This document shows, one piece after another, positions 34,732 through 46,273 of a stretch of 64,000 nucleotides of DNA. This DNA is from Paraphaeosphaeria minitans (Eukaryota > Ascomycota > Dothideomycetes > Pleosporales > Didymosphaeriaceae). A model generated the notes under the pieces. The model ran no database searches. It saw only the letters and a program-made list of their open reading frames with translations, and was not told the DNA's origin. Position 1 is the first letter of the stretch, and every line of letters starts with the position of its first letter. A program made the translations under genes and the position numbers. The stretch lies in the NCBI GenBank assembly GCA_015832175.1, contig WJXW01000014.1:124001-188000 (forward strand). The letters run 5' to 3'.

Positions 34732-36392
34732 GAAGTGCTGCATGAAACCATTTTCTCGGAAACCGGCTCGTACATCATATCGGTGGAAACAAGCTGCGAC
34801 AAGACAAATTATATCACGCGGCACAACCTACTTGGGCGCGCAATCCGGCGATAGGAGTTCGGAGGAGTGACATTGGGCGACAAAGAAGCTTCGAAGAACC
34901 TTGCGGAGATAAGAGCGCCTGGCAAGGTGTCGACGTGGGCAGAGTTTTCTACAGCGCGTTCAGGCGGTTCTCCTCGAAAGTCGACCATTGCAACAACAAA
35001 ACTGGGTGGACATGAGATGCAGCATCCTCGAATATCCGGTTGTAGCGCGTGAAGCGGAAAACCGATTTCTCAAAATGACTTTCCAGGGTGTTGTCGGGGC
35101 GGTCCTCTGGTTACAGGGTTTACCTGTTGTATTATTAGCGTCTCAGGAGTGTTTTCTCGGTTTACTTTTATGGAAACGAACAAGGCTAGATGCGGGACAG
35201 CGACGAGCATGTATAGTCAGCCCGAAGCGTCCTTTGTCGGTGGAATGGGAGACTGATGACGGGAGTTGTTGCTTTCTTTTTCGGGTGATACCTTTGGGCT
35301 TTGGGAGATTGGTTGGAATGACACGGGTGTAGGTAGGAATGAGATGCTCTTCATCAAGCTTCTTTGTCGTGCTGTCGGATGGATAGTGACGAGCATAGCA
35401 CTGAATCCATGCATGCCGTCTGGTGGTGTAAATGCGTTGGACATGGGCTCCTCGGCGGTCGAGTGGTGGGCAGACACGACGGCGGTGGAGAGAAGGCGTA
35501 GTCTAGCGTATGGCTACCCCATCCCCTTCGACAGCGATGCATTCGTGCGACGCAGGCCATTGGCTCTCGGTGGAGCTGTCATGTAGCCCCGGGCAGATGG
35601 TGAATTGTATTCCGATGTCATGCGGATGAAATTACCGCGTCATGGTCGCGAATGCTAGGATGCACTGGTCTCCGTAGACGCGCCGTACCATAACATGGCA
35701 GCACATGGTGGACAACGGATGGTAAACACACGGTGCCCAAGCTGGCAATCCCCTCGACAGACGGCCAGCAACAATCCCTTTTGGCACATCGAAGGCCCCT
35801 GCAGCCCACTGACCAGGCCTGGCGCGCTGGTGTTGACGTCGCTTCGGACGAGTGAGAGTCGTGGTTGCTGCCGCGATATTGTTGTCGTAAACACACCACA
35901 CCGCTGCCGGAGCCGAGCCCGACGTACCTCGAGCCGCTGCACCTCTCCGTGGAGCAACTTTGTGCGTCCGGGCAAATTGTGGGCGCTTGCGCTGTACCTT
36001 GGTTCACCAGCCTGTGAACCGAACTTGTCGTCGCAACAATTTTGAAGGGTGAGCTGGACTCTGTGCGTGCGGAATGCACCTCCCGCCGCGGGCGCCTGCT
36101 AACCTTCACGCCTCAGAAACGCTCTTACCGCTTCGCCACGGCCGATCCACCTAATAAACACGCACCCGCATTGCTTCCGCCCGGTCGCATGGACGGTTGA
36201 GGCTGTTTGCATCCGCGCGCCCTGCACTGCGTCTCCCGTTGCGGCTTCGTCTGCCCCGCCTACACCAACCTTGCCTTGCGACTCGACGAAGCGCACCCTG
36301 CCATCGCCCTACCCCGAACCGCGCCAGCACATACACCTCTCCACTTGACCTTCGCTGGGGCAATACGACCGAGAGCAATAGGGTGGGTCGCC
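34732..36392. other. Intergenic, regulator 3' side and kinase promoter
   Basis: About 1.6 kb with only short frames on both strands and no motif I can support. The kinase promoter and leader should lie in the last few hundred bases, which are C-rich. Confidence 0.5.
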
Positions 36393-38791
36393 ATGGCCGA
36401 GGGTTTTACCGTGAGCGGTTCCGTGGACCCCACGACGCTGTACACCAAACAGCAATGCATAGGTAGGCGCACGCACAGGATAAGCTAAGCTCTGGGCCCA
36501 TGCTGACAACATGCAGGCGGGGGCAGCTTCGGGAAAGTGTATAAAGGGTATGCTCAGCAAGCCGTTCTGCTGTACCGGCCCAGCGCTAATTCCCAGCAGT
36601 ATCGACCGACGGACCGGCCAGCTTGTTGCCATCAAGATCATCGATGTCGAGAATGCCGAAGATGAGGTCGACGACATCATCAGCGAGATCTCCATCCTCT
36701 CCAACATGCACTCGCCGTATGTTACCAAGTACTACGGCTCGTATCTGCACAACACGGAGTTGTGGATCGTCATGGAGTTCTGCTCGGGCGGCAGCTGCGC
36801 AGATCTGATGAGGCCGGGTTCTATCGACGAGAGCGAGATTGCCGTCATACTGAAGGAGCTGCTCATGGGTCTTTGTTATCTGCATGAGGACCACAAGCTG
36901 CATCGAGATATCAAGGGTGAGTTGGACCGTCTAAATACACAGAGGCCGGACTAATGTACATCTAGCTGCCAACATCCTCGTCGGCTCCAACGGTCAGGTC
37001 AAATTGGCCGATTTCGGTGTCTCCGGCCAACTCTCTGCGACCATGACTAAGAAGAACACGTTCGTCGGCACTCCCTTCTGGATGGCCCCGGAAGTTATCA
37101 AGCAGTCTGGATACGATCATAAAGCTGACATATGGTCACTTGGCATCACCGCGCTCGAACTTGCACAGGGTGAACCTCCATATGCGGACATACATCCCAT
37201 GAAAGTCCTGTTCCTGATCCCGAAGAATCCATCGCCAATACTGACTGGCAACTTCACTCCACAATTCAAAGACTTCGTGAATCTCTGCCTGAGGAAAGAT
37301 CCTAGGGAGCGACCATCGGCTAAGCAATTGCTACAGTCACCCTTCATCAGAAAAGCCGGTAAACCCTCAAGGCTGCAGGAGCTGATTTTCCGTTACCAGG
37401 AGTACCAAGCTCGTCACCCTAAGCAGGCTGATTCGGAGGATGAGGATACCCCTGTAAAAAAGAGGGGACCGGTCAATGAAGAGCTGTGGGATTTTGGCAC
37501 CATCCGTCCGATCAAAGATCGGGGAGGGAATGCGTTGAAACCTATGAATGAGTCCGGTGCAAATGCTCGCCAGTCTTCGCCCCAACGGAAGCCTGTCCTG
37601 AGTCAGCAGGCTGGGTATGGAGATGAGAACTACTATGGATCCGCAGACACCGTCCGACCAAGTCCACCTGCATCTCCCACGAAACGGTTAGCAAAGCTTG
37701 ACATTCCACACTCACCGATGAATTCGCTGAAGACCGCGGCACGAGTACCCCTACCACCATCTCCCGAGAAGCGATCGATACCACCTCTCCCACCGCCAAC
37801 GGCGCAAGAATCACGCAAATCTCCAGTACCGGCAGCCTTCTCGCCACATCCTCTGAGCCGGGGATTGGTTACGCCGACGAAACCACCAGCACAGCCCCGA
37901 CGACAGACACCGCTGGGTAGGGATTATGACGAATACCTGCAGCGTTCAATCGCTAAAGACATGGCTGCGTTGGAGATGCTTCCGCGTCGCGATCCTACCC
38001 CCCCGCGGCCCGCGCGACCCGTTGTACTTCCGCAAATGTCCATCCCAGAGATTCCACCCTTCCGAGGTGGCCAATCCCAGTCATCAAATACCTCTACCGC
38101 ATTCGCAAACCCTCCACAGCCGCAAAGTCCTGTCAACAACCAGAATCAGAACCCGCGACCGTCGCAACTTCAAAACCCACTTCCGCCACTTTCAGGCCAA
38201 CACCCACTGCCTCAACTCACCAATCAGACGCCAATTGTATCGTCTCAAACTTCACCGAAATCTACCTCACCCCCACGCCCCGGCTCATCATCTTCGTACG
38301 ACCCATTTTGTGGACCGATGATCAACAACTGGAACAATATGACTGGCGCACAAACGCCTTCCCACCCTCTCCTTGCCGCACCACAAGTTACCAAGACTTC
38401 GCCCATGTCTCGTGGCTCCTTCGGTCGGCCTAAACAACCCCTCACACCCGGCTCGCCCAACTCGGCACCCACCGAAATAACCGCCCTCTCGGGCGTCGTC
38501 CTCCCCGCGCTCGAGGCTGCCCTCTCCCGCCGCTCGTACCATCTCTCCCTCAAGAACAAGCAAGAAGCCGCCTCGACGCCACGAGATCTGCACGCGTTTG
38601 TGGAACAGAAGAAACGGAGACAGGAGTGCCATGATAGTATTAAGCGGCTGGTTGGCGAGCTGAAGAAAGGGTTCAGGGAGCTGGATGAATGGGATGAGAG
38701 AGGGGGTGTGGGGATGGGTGGGGAGGTGGCGGGATTTTTGGAGGGGTTTCTGGAGGAGGTGCTGGTTAGAGTTGAACCGGCTGACGATTAG
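36393..38791 (+). CDS. Ste20-family (germinal centre kinase) serine/threonine kinase
   Basis: Four exons: 36393..36462, 36517..36547, 36600..36916 and 36966..38791, total 747 residues. The kinase domain is at the N-terminus (about 18-270): glycine loop GGGSFGKV, VAIK lysine 46, HRD at 135-137, DFG at 155-157, and the GTPFWMAPE activation segment typical of Ste20 kinases. The N-terminal catalytic domain and absence of a CRIB domain make it a germinal-centre kinase, closest in feel to the GCK-III group (MST3/Sps1/Sid1-like), which act upstream of NDR/LATS kinases in septation, polarity and sporulation. A long Pro/Ser-rich linker (about 300-640) follows. A conserved helical tail (AALSRRSYHLSLKNKQEA...) may bind a scaffold. 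Which paralogue it is cannot be told from sequence alone. Confidence 0.93.
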
Positions 38792-38950
38792 AGGCACGTT
38801 GAGGTGGGAAGTGGATGGATAGAGAGGGCGTGGGCAGTTGTTTCGCGTTTGCATGATGGATCTGAATTTGACGGGGCATGATAAGATACTGATCGACTCT
38901 TGACGTTCTTCTACTGTGTGGCACGAGGGTGGAGTGTGGGCTGCAAAGGA

Positions 38951-39124
38951 ATGGGATGGGATGGGATGGGATGGGATGGGATGGGATGGGATGGGATGGG
39001 ATGGGATGGGATGGGATGGGATGGGATGGGATGGGATGGGATGGGATGGGATGGGATGGGATGGGATGGGATGGGATGGGATGGGATGGGATGGGATGGG
39101 ATGGGATGGGATGGGATGGGATGG
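38951..39124 (+). repeat. (ATGGG)n pentanucleotide array, 34 copies
   Basis: A perfect tandem array of ATGGG, 34 units, about 160 bases after the kinase stop codon. The plus strand has 34 GGG runs separated by AT, so it matches the G-quadruplex rule many times over. If the kinase transcript extends this far, the G-rich strand is in the RNA. A run of 24 T follows at 39197-39220. Confidence 0.97.
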
Positions 39125-40054
39125 TGTTGGTGTTGGGTAGGAACTTGAAGCATGGTGTTTGTGGGCGTTTGTGAGGTATATTGAGTGCCCTATGTCTTTT
39201 TTTTTTTTTTTTTTTTTTTTGCTTTCCTTTGCCTGAATATCTACCACATCTCGCCCTGTCGCTCTCTCTTTTCTTCTCCACCTTTGAGAAGCGGTCCTGT
39301 GAAACTTTTTTTGCAGTTTCGATATGGTAACGGTAGGTTGGTGGGTGGATGGGTTGGTGGGTTGCAGAGGCGGAAGAGGATGAGGGATGCGGGTCGGTTT
39401 GGAAGGGAGGGCAGCGAAGGGATTAAATACAGGATCGTGGGGGTGGGAAGGTGGGGGTCGACGTCATGCACATGGACTGTCATGAATATAATCATCAGCC
39501 GTTCTGGCGGGTGTTTATGCTTTGCTGAGAGCGGGTCGAGGATTCGATGGTGGATTCGTAGAGGCGTGTAGGTACCTATCTGGCGAGGTCGGGTCTCTGC
39601 TGCAAACCTCCCCCACGAGTACCCATGCTGCCCCTAGATGGAATATTTTGGTTGTAAGGACGCTGGAGTGCGTGGGCTCACGTACCTATGTAGACGGTCT
39701 GGGTAGTTTTGCAAGAGTTAGTCTGCGCGAGGAAGGCGATGGAGAGTGTCAGTACTGGCTCGGGGTGGGATACCGACCGCAGCAGTCGAGATGCAGGTTT
39801 ACTGCAATCTTTAGCACGGACGGGGCAGGTCGATGATCAGAGTCCCTGCGCACGTGGAGCGGGATAGACACTCGCGGGGAGCTCTGTGTAAGCTGGACGA
39901 AGCTGCTCTGCATGGGTAGAAAGCTGCCATCGGTCCTCAAAAGACGCATGCATTCTCCACATCTCAATGGTATATCCTCCCTCCCCCGTCCCTCTCAATA
40001 CTCCCCCGTCCCTCTCAATACTCCCCCGTCCCTCTCAATACTCCCCCGTCCTTC
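39125..40054. other. Intergenic with poly-T and a 20-base tandem repeat
   Basis: Holds the T24 run at 39197-39220. At about 39980-40060 there are four near-identical copies of a 20-base unit containing CTCCCCCGTCC and CTCAATA, directly beyond the stop codon of the neighbouring dioxygenase gene and probably in its 3' UTR. No gene recognised. Confidence 0.7.
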
Positions 40055-41201
40055 TCAATAACCCCCACTCCCCTCCGCCTCCAAATGCGTCCTCCGATCC
40101 ACCACCAGTCTATTCTGGAAGTACTCTCCGACCCCAAACTCGTCGTACTTTTCCCCGCTCTTCCTGTACCCCTCCAGCACGCTGACCGTCGCATCCTCGT
40201 CCGGGCTGAAGAAGAAGGGCATGCTGTACCGCTCCTCGCCGCCGCGATTCCGCACCCGATGCACCGTGCTCATCCACGCACCGCCCGTCACCAACTTGAG
40301 GAAGTCGGCGATGTTGACGACGAAAGAGTGCGGCTCGTGCGGCACGGGAACCCAAATGCCGTTGGCGTTGAGGACCTCGAGCGCGGGCTCCGCGGTCCGG
40401 GATTGGCTGACCAAGGTGAACCAGCAAAAGTCTGTGTGTGCACCGATGCCGACGTCGGCGTCGGAAAGCTGGGGCGGGTAATGCACGGCGCGGACGTTGG
40501 TCATGGGATGCTGGGTTATGTGGTCGAAGTGGTGCTCGGGGAGGTCGAGGGCGAGGGCGAAGATACCCAGGAGACGCCGGGAGAACGTGAGCATGGCAGC
40601 GTAGTAGGAGTAGAGGGCGGGACGGAAGAAGGCGGCGGTGGGGTGAGAGGGCCATTGGTTGCGTGGGGTGGACATGAAGGGGAGATGGTGAACAGGGAGG
40701 TTTTGTTCGGGGTCAGTGGCGTCTTCGCCCATGAGGAAGCCTTCTTTGAGGTCTGGGGAAGGTTAGATGGGAGGCAGATAATATAAAGTGGCGGGAGAGG
40801 GACGTACCGCCGCGGGTGCTGGGATCGAGCTTGCCCTCTAGGAATGCCTCGTAGCCCCTGAACTTCTCCGTCTTCTGATTGTGCACCTCCATCTTGACTT
40901 CTGTGGGAAGATGGAAGAAGCGCTTCACGGCTGTGAAAGTGTCATCGAGTATCCGCTCCTCGACACCATGATTCACTGCGTAGAAGAAGCCCACGTTCCT
41001 ACATGCTTCGCCAACCTCCTTGGCCAGCTGCTCTCGATCGCCCAGGTTGTCCGAGTAAATGCGCTGCATATCAATCTTCGGCACCTCATTGAAAGTAGGC
41101 TTTGCAGCGTTCCCCGTCAAAACGCGGCGCTTGCCGAGAACGCCGCCATCATGGTAATGGACGTATGTCTTTTTCTGCGGTTGCGTTTTGGTGGTCGACA
41201 T
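40055..41201 (-). CDS. 2-oxoglutarate/Fe(II)-dependent oxygenase
   Basis: Two exons: 41201..40808 and 40752..40055 (intron 55 bases), 363 residues from the Met of MSTTK. An in-frame upstream Met at 41291 would add 30 residues and is the alternative start. The N-terminal DIOX_N-type domain contains EVGEACRNVGFFYAVNHGV (split around residues 63-80). The jelly-roll carries the iron ligands H238-x-D240 and H297, with R307-x-S309 for 2-oxoglutarate, matching the isopenicillin-N-synthase-like fold. This superfamily includes thymine dioxygenase, gibberellin and flavonoid enzymes and many uncharacterised fungal members, so the substrate cannot be told. No biosynthetic partner gene is adjacent. Confidence 0.9.
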
Positions 41202-41291
41202 GGCGAAAGAGCGATAAGTACCTCTGACCCTCGTCTTGTCCAGCGCGGCTGTCCGCAGCTTAAGAACGGAACCACAGACCAAGCACGGCAT

Positions 41292-42540
41292 ATCAGTTGC
41301 TCTCCGCTCAGCCTTACCGTAGGCACCGTATGTCGGCGGAATTGCGCGACGCAGCTAAAGAAACGGGCCGCAACAGCGGGACCCTCAAGCTACCTACCAG
41401 TCTCCTCAGAGTCCCTCTCACCAACCGGGTATATCCGCATGTAGTTTGCTTCGCGTGGTTCCCATGCATGACCCCTCGCAAACGGCAAGGTGCGATGTGC
41501 CATCCTATGAGATTCGCCCGTTGTGCTGCGCTTCGAAAGCGCAATTTACAACCCGTTGGCAAGTGACGGACAAGGCCGCAGCTGCGAGCTAGGCCCGTAG
41601 ACAGCTTGGCCGGCAGTCAATCCTCCGTCACGTCCCGGCGTCGAGCTCCGTGAACAGAGGGTGTCGTTCCTCTTTCGTTTCAGGCCTTTGCTCCGTGAAC
41701 AGAGGGTGTCGTTCCTCTTTCATTCCAGGCCTTTGCTCCAATGTCGCGTGCTTTTGGGTGTGTGTGTGTGGATGGGCCTCTAAGACGAGATCGCCGGTGC
41801 CACTGTACCTAATCGGAAACCTGCCTCCTGAAGTCGGGGAAGGGCGCAATACCTAGGTATTATTTCGGACCGTTTGAATGTGGATCAAAGCCGACAACAA
41901 ATGTCGGTCCGTTTGAATGTGGATCGAAGCCAACAACAAGTTACGCTCTGCAGTATCTAGAGCCGAGATGTGGTCGCCGAGTGCAGTGTATCGCGCACAT
42001 GTAGGTAGATATTGCGTGGGCTGCTTGGAGGGTGCAGGTGGTGGTGGTGGTGGTGGTGGTGGTGGCGTTGGCAAAGTGGCATTGGGTCTTGGGCGAAGTC
42101 TGGGTACCCCGCCGTGTGTACCACGATGCAGTCCATTTACCCCGCCGTGTGCACCACGATGCAGTCCATCCAGGTACCCCGCTATCGCCGGTTGCGACTT
42201 CCATTAGGAGCGAGCATGAAGGCACGGTGAGGTGGCGAGCGACACGGGTGCGAGGGAGCCTTGGAGAGCGGGTGTGTCCCTGATGGCGCGAGTCATGCAT
42301 CTCTGTGGTAGGCATGTTGATACCTACCTACCCCAGACTGCAGGGCGCTGACCGGTGGGTGGGTGGGTGGTTGTGATTGGTTCTTTACTTTTCCACTTTG
42401 TACTTTTTTGACCGCAAGACGAGGCTTGCTTGGGTGAGGGTATCGAAAGAGGAGGTACAATGGGGGTGTGAGCTGCGTTCTATCAATCAGACCTATACCA
42501 TACCCGGGGATATCATAATCATAAACATACTTTGAGAAGT
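41292..42540. repeat. Intergenic region with several short tandem duplications
   Basis: Contains three separate two-copy tandem repeats: 45-base units at about 41646-41735, 39-base units at about 41870-41945 and 33-base units at about 42105-42170. A (GGT)n tract lies at 42040-42066 and GGGT repeats at 42355-42372. No gene recognised; short frames inside repeat the unit and look artefactual. Confidence 0.75.
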
Positions 42541-42633
42541 CAAAAGAAAACACGCCCAAATCCACAACCATCCAGGGTCACACCCGCACCACTTCTTTCA
42601 GACCTCCAAGGAAAACACGCCCAAATCCAGAAG

Positions 42634-42827
42634 CATTCAGATGCACACCACCATTCAGATGCACACCACCATTCAGATGCACACCACCATTCAGATGCAC
42701 ACCCCACCCTACTTCTTCGACCCTACTTCTTTCGACCCTACTTCTTTCGACCCTACTTCTTTCGACCCTACTTCTTTCGACCCTACTTCTTTCCACCCTA
42801 CTTCTTTCCACCCTACTTCTTTCCACC
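42634..42827. repeat. Two adjacent minisatellites at a gene end
   Basis: Four copies of an 18-base unit containing CATTCAGATGCACAC lie at about 42634-42705. Then come one 14-base and seven 15-base copies (42709-42827) of a unit reading, on the minus strand, GGTGGAAAGAAGTAG or GGTCGAAAGAAGTAG. The last unit (42827..42813) is the final four codons plus stop of the adjacent small gene. Confidence 0.95.
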
Positions 42828-43338
42828 CAGCTTCTGCAGAAGCTCCTTTCCCTTGTCCACAATCCCCTTGTCCACCCTCCCCTCGTCGCGCCGCACATCC
42901 TCACTCCTCGTCGTCTTCTCGCCCGACGACTTGTTCTCCTTTTCCTTGTCGGACCCGGTTGCCACCCTCGCCGCACGCTTCTCCTCCTCCGTCTTCGCGA
43001 TGTTGGCGGCGCCGCCGCGGCCGTAGTGGTGCGGGCCCTCGGGCTCGCGGAGTGCGGGTGCTTCGACGTCCTGGGCGGCGCGGGCGACCTCTGGGCGGGA
43101 AGGGTCGTTCTTCGCCATGTTGCCGGAGCCGCCGCGGCCGGTCGTGTAGTGCTCCGACTTGAGCGTGGGCGTGACGAGGTCCTCGGGGGTCATGTGCGCG
43201 GCGGGGTCTTCTTTGCCGATGTTGCCTGGGGCCGTGTCAGCGGGCGGGAGGGTCGCGGGACGAGGGGAGGGGAGACGCACCTGCGCCGCCGCGGCCGTAC
43301 GAGGCGACGCGGTCGGGGGTTGCGCGCAGGTCTGGCAT
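42813..43338 (-). CDS. Small GRGG-repeat protein (DUF3602 type)
   Basis: Two exons: 43338..43281 and 43225..42813 (intron 55 bases), 156 residues. Three short motifs of the form (Y/T)GRGG(A/S)(G/A)N(I/M) occur, near residues 15-22, about 50 and about 90. This is the repeat that defines the fungal DUF3602 family, whose function is unknown to me. The protein is hydrophilic, probably disordered, and ends in a Lys/Glu-rich helix (GKELLQKLGGKK). Its last codons and stop are the first unit of a 15-base minisatellite, and a 17-base minisatellite lies 100-220 bases upstream of the start. Confidence 0.85.
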
Positions 43339-43435
43339 GCTGGTTGCGAATGGGGTTGTGTATGCGCCGGGCCGATTTGCAGGTGTTGAGGCCGACGATG
43401 TCGGATGTCGTAGCGCGCGTCGTGGAGTCAGGGCG

Positions 43436-43554
43436 CAGTCCGAGTCCAAGTGCAGTCCGAGTCCAAGTGCAGTCCGAGTCCAAGTGCAGTCCGAGTCCAA
43501 GTGCAGTCCGAGTCCAAGTGCAGTCCGAGTCCAAGTGCAGTCCGAGTCCAGGTG
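43436..43554. repeat. 17-base minisatellite, seven copies
   Basis: Seven head-to-tail copies of a 17-base unit containing CAGTCCGAGTCCAAG, the last with one change. It lies just upstream of the DUF3602-type gene, probably in its promoter or 5' UTR. The 17-base period shifts frame at each copy, so a coding role is unlikely. Confidence 0.97.
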
Positions 43555-43904
43555 CAAGTCGAGCAGGGTACAGCGAAAAGACAAACGGATGGACAAAGCG
43601 CAGCTCCCGAAGACGCGACCAGCAGACCGCAGGAACAAAGACGGTCACAGCAGCAGAGCAGCCGCCGCCGCCGTGTGTCTCTAATAACTCATTTCACCGC
43701 TCGCAGCCCCGACACACCAGACGCCATCAACAGAGCCTTTCCAGGGCCTTCGCGCCGGCGTGACGGGGCAGTGCGATCCATCTGCGCCTGGCACCTCTGG
43801 GCACTCGGTCTTTGCGAGCATCTAGCGAGTGCCTACCTAACGAAAATCGCCAATTACCGTACCCGTTGCCCGTTGCCCTTTTGCCCTGTCATTCGAGCTG
43901 CCGG

Positions 43905-44452
43905 TTACCATTAGCTAATGGATGAACAGCAGTACGGGGTTGAGTCGCTTGAGTTACCCATTACCATTAGCTAATGGATGAACAGCAGTACGGGGTTGAG
44001 TCGCTTGAGTTACCCATTACCATTAGCTAATGGATGAACAGCAGTACGGGGTTGAGTCGCTTGAGTTACCCATTACCATTAGCTAATGGATGAACAGCAG
44101 TATGGGGTTAAGTCCTCAAGTTGCCCATTACTATTAGCTAATAAATGAAACAGCAGTACAGGGTTGAGTCGCTCGAGTTACCCATTACTATTAGCTAATA
44201 GATGAACAGCAGTACAGGGTTAAGTTACTCGAGCTGCCCATCACTATTAGCTAATGAATAAAACAGCAGTACAGGGTTAAGTCCCTTAAGTTGCCTATCA
44301 CTATTAGCTAGTAAATAAAACAGCAGTATAGGGTTAAGTCGCTCGAGTTACCTATTACTATTAGCTAATGGATGAACAGCAGTACGGGGTTGAGTCGCTC
44401 GAGCTGCCCATCACCATTAGCTAATGAATGAAACAGCAGGGCGGGGTTCCTG
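43905..44452. repeat. 56-base minisatellite, about ten copies
   Basis: TTAGCTAA recurs at 43911, 43967, 44023, 44079, 44134, 44191, 44247, 44304, 44361 and 44417 with a period of 55-57 bases. Each unit contains the palindrome ATTAGCTAAT and the word AACAGCAGTA. The first copies are nearly identical. Copies five to eight carry many C-to-T and G-to-A changes, and the last copies return toward the first form. Confidence 0.97.
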
Positions 44453-45300
44453 CTTGGGGTGCGCCGCGTCCGTGTCCATGGGTGCCCTGTGCCGTCGTTG
44501 TGTATTGCATCCCGCTGGACGCTGCGTGTCGATTGCTCTGGAGGCTGCAGATCCATGGCTCCCTTCGCATCTTGACGAACAAGTAAAAAAAGAAAAACGA
44601 GGCGTGCAATGCGGCTCTGCGCGTCCATCTGGCGATGCGGCCAAAGAAAACATCCCACTCCCGACGTAAGCGATCATGTGATGCCATCACTCACGCCTGC
44701 AAGTGCCAAGACGCACTACGCCCAGGACAGATGACAGCACCATGAACCTTGTTGTCGTCCCATCAACAAAGGAACACATTTCTTATCGGACCGTCCATCT
44801 TCATGATAGACTAGCGAGCCAAGCAACTAGTATTAACAGCATAGATGGTAGGCAGGCTTGTCGTCGCCAGCATGGTAACAGCATAGACGGTAGGTAGGCT
44901 TGTCGTCGCCCGCATGGTCACAGCATAGATGGTAGGTAGGCTTGTCGTCTAAACGTCAACACGTCCGCAACAAACGCTGGAGATGAAAGGCGGCGTGTTG
45001 TTCTTGTCACCGTTGTTATTATTCTTGTTATTGTTATTGTTATTGTTGTCATTGTTATTGTTGTTGTTGATGGTTACGTTCACCAAGGGCTCCCCTCCCC
45101 TCACCGCACAGCCACACCAAATATAGCCACGTGGCGCTGCTTCGACGCGCGCGTCGTCATCAGCTCTGCCGACATGCGTGTGCAATGCTGGGCAACAAAA
45201 TCTTCAGAAGCCCCCATAATCCCTTCCATCGCTCTCGTATTCTTCCTACGCTCGCTTAGCACGCTCACTTCTTTTTTGTCGCGAACGCAACAGTAGCAAC
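44453..45300. repeat. Intergenic with 42-base tandem repeat and TTG/TTA microsatellite
   Basis: A 42-base unit starting CAGCATAGA is repeated from about 44837 to 44950 (2.7 copies). An irregular TTATTG/TTG tract runs from 45012 to 45072. The remainder holds short frames only. The promoter of the M50-like gene should lie at 45080-45300. Confidence 0.8.
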
Positions 45301-46273
45301 ATGCCGCCCCTGACGAGCTCAGTCGGCGCACTAGCGCGCCGTGCCCTAATCACCGCCGGGCCTGCGACCGCTCACACACTCGCGAAGCGTGGACTTTCAG
45401 TGAACCACACCCAGGGCGTCACGCTGGGCGTGATAGCCGCGTATGTCGTTGTCATCGCGCTGTTGTGGAATTTGCCGTATGTGAGGTGGGTGTTGTGGCC
45501 GTTCAAGGTACGTCTTCCTCGCACGCTAGGTACCTAGGTACCTACACTCTCCCTAGCGTCTTTTGTTGACAACGGGACTCCAGATGCTGGTCATCGCCTT
45601 CCACGAATTCGGGCATGCGATAACGGCGTGCGGCACTGGCGGTCGCGTCGTGTCAATCTCGCTTGACCCCCATGAAGGCGGTGTCACGCACATGCGCGGT
45701 GGAAAGCAAGCCATCACACTGCCAGCCGGCTACCTGGGCTCCAGTCTCATCGGCGCGCTGTTGACCTTCTGCGGCTTCAACATCAACGCCAGCAAGATCT
45801 GTAGCATAGTTTTGGGCGTGTGCTTTCTGCTCACGCTGTGGTGGGGAAAGAGGGACTGGCTTACTATCTTGACCATCCTACTGGCGGTGGGCTTGTTGGT
45901 CGCGTGCTGGTTCATCAAGCATGCTGAGCCGCTGCGTTTCGTTGTGGTGAGTATCGACCGCAGGTGAATCACACTCCAGGCAAGCGCTAACGGGAACAAG
46001 CTCTTTATCGGCGTAATGTCAAGTCTCTACTCAGTATGGGACATCTGCGACGATCTCATCCTGAGAAAAGTCAACTCGTCCGATGCCAGCGTGTTCGCGA
46101 AGCGATATGGCGGTTCCTCCCAGTGCTGGGGCATCATCTGGTCCATGATCAGCCTGGTCTTTATGATCGGTGGTATCATCGCAGGGTTGGCGGCGTTCAA
46201 GCAAAGCTTTGCACAGCAAGAGGAGGACTCGAAGCATCTCATCCCTACCGTGCGCATGATGATGAAGATTTAG
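45301..46273 (+). CDS. Peptidase M50B-like membrane protein
   Basis: Three exons: 45301..45507, 45584..45946 and 46001..46273, 280 residues, all phase 0. The first exon ends in a membrane segment (about 40-65). The second opens with MLVIAFHEFGHA, where H76-E-x2-H80 is the zinc-binding motif of M50 (site-2 protease) peptidases. Four or five more membrane spans follow (YLGSSLIGALLTF, ICSIVLGVCFLL, LTILLAVGLLVACWF, and near the end SMISLVFMIGGIIAGLAAF). It belongs to the M50B-like fungal/bacterial family, whose substrates are not known. It is an integral membrane protein with possible intramembrane protease activity; the second conserved acid needed for catalysis cannot be confirmed by eye. Confidence 0.88.

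Noticed and set aside
38900..39280. Open frames of 74-171 codons with GMGWD or HPIPS repeats
   Set aside because: They are translations of the ATGGG array and of C-rich sequence on the other strand, with no gene signals.
41646..42170. Short tandem repeats considered as a CRISPR-like array
   Set aside because: Only two copies each, head-to-tail without spacers, in a eukaryotic genome; they are simple tandem duplications.
43026..43763. A 245-codon plus-strand frame with SPSAVRVQ repeats
   Set aside because: It runs antisense to the DUF3602-type gene and through the 17-base minisatellite; repeats and composition explain it.
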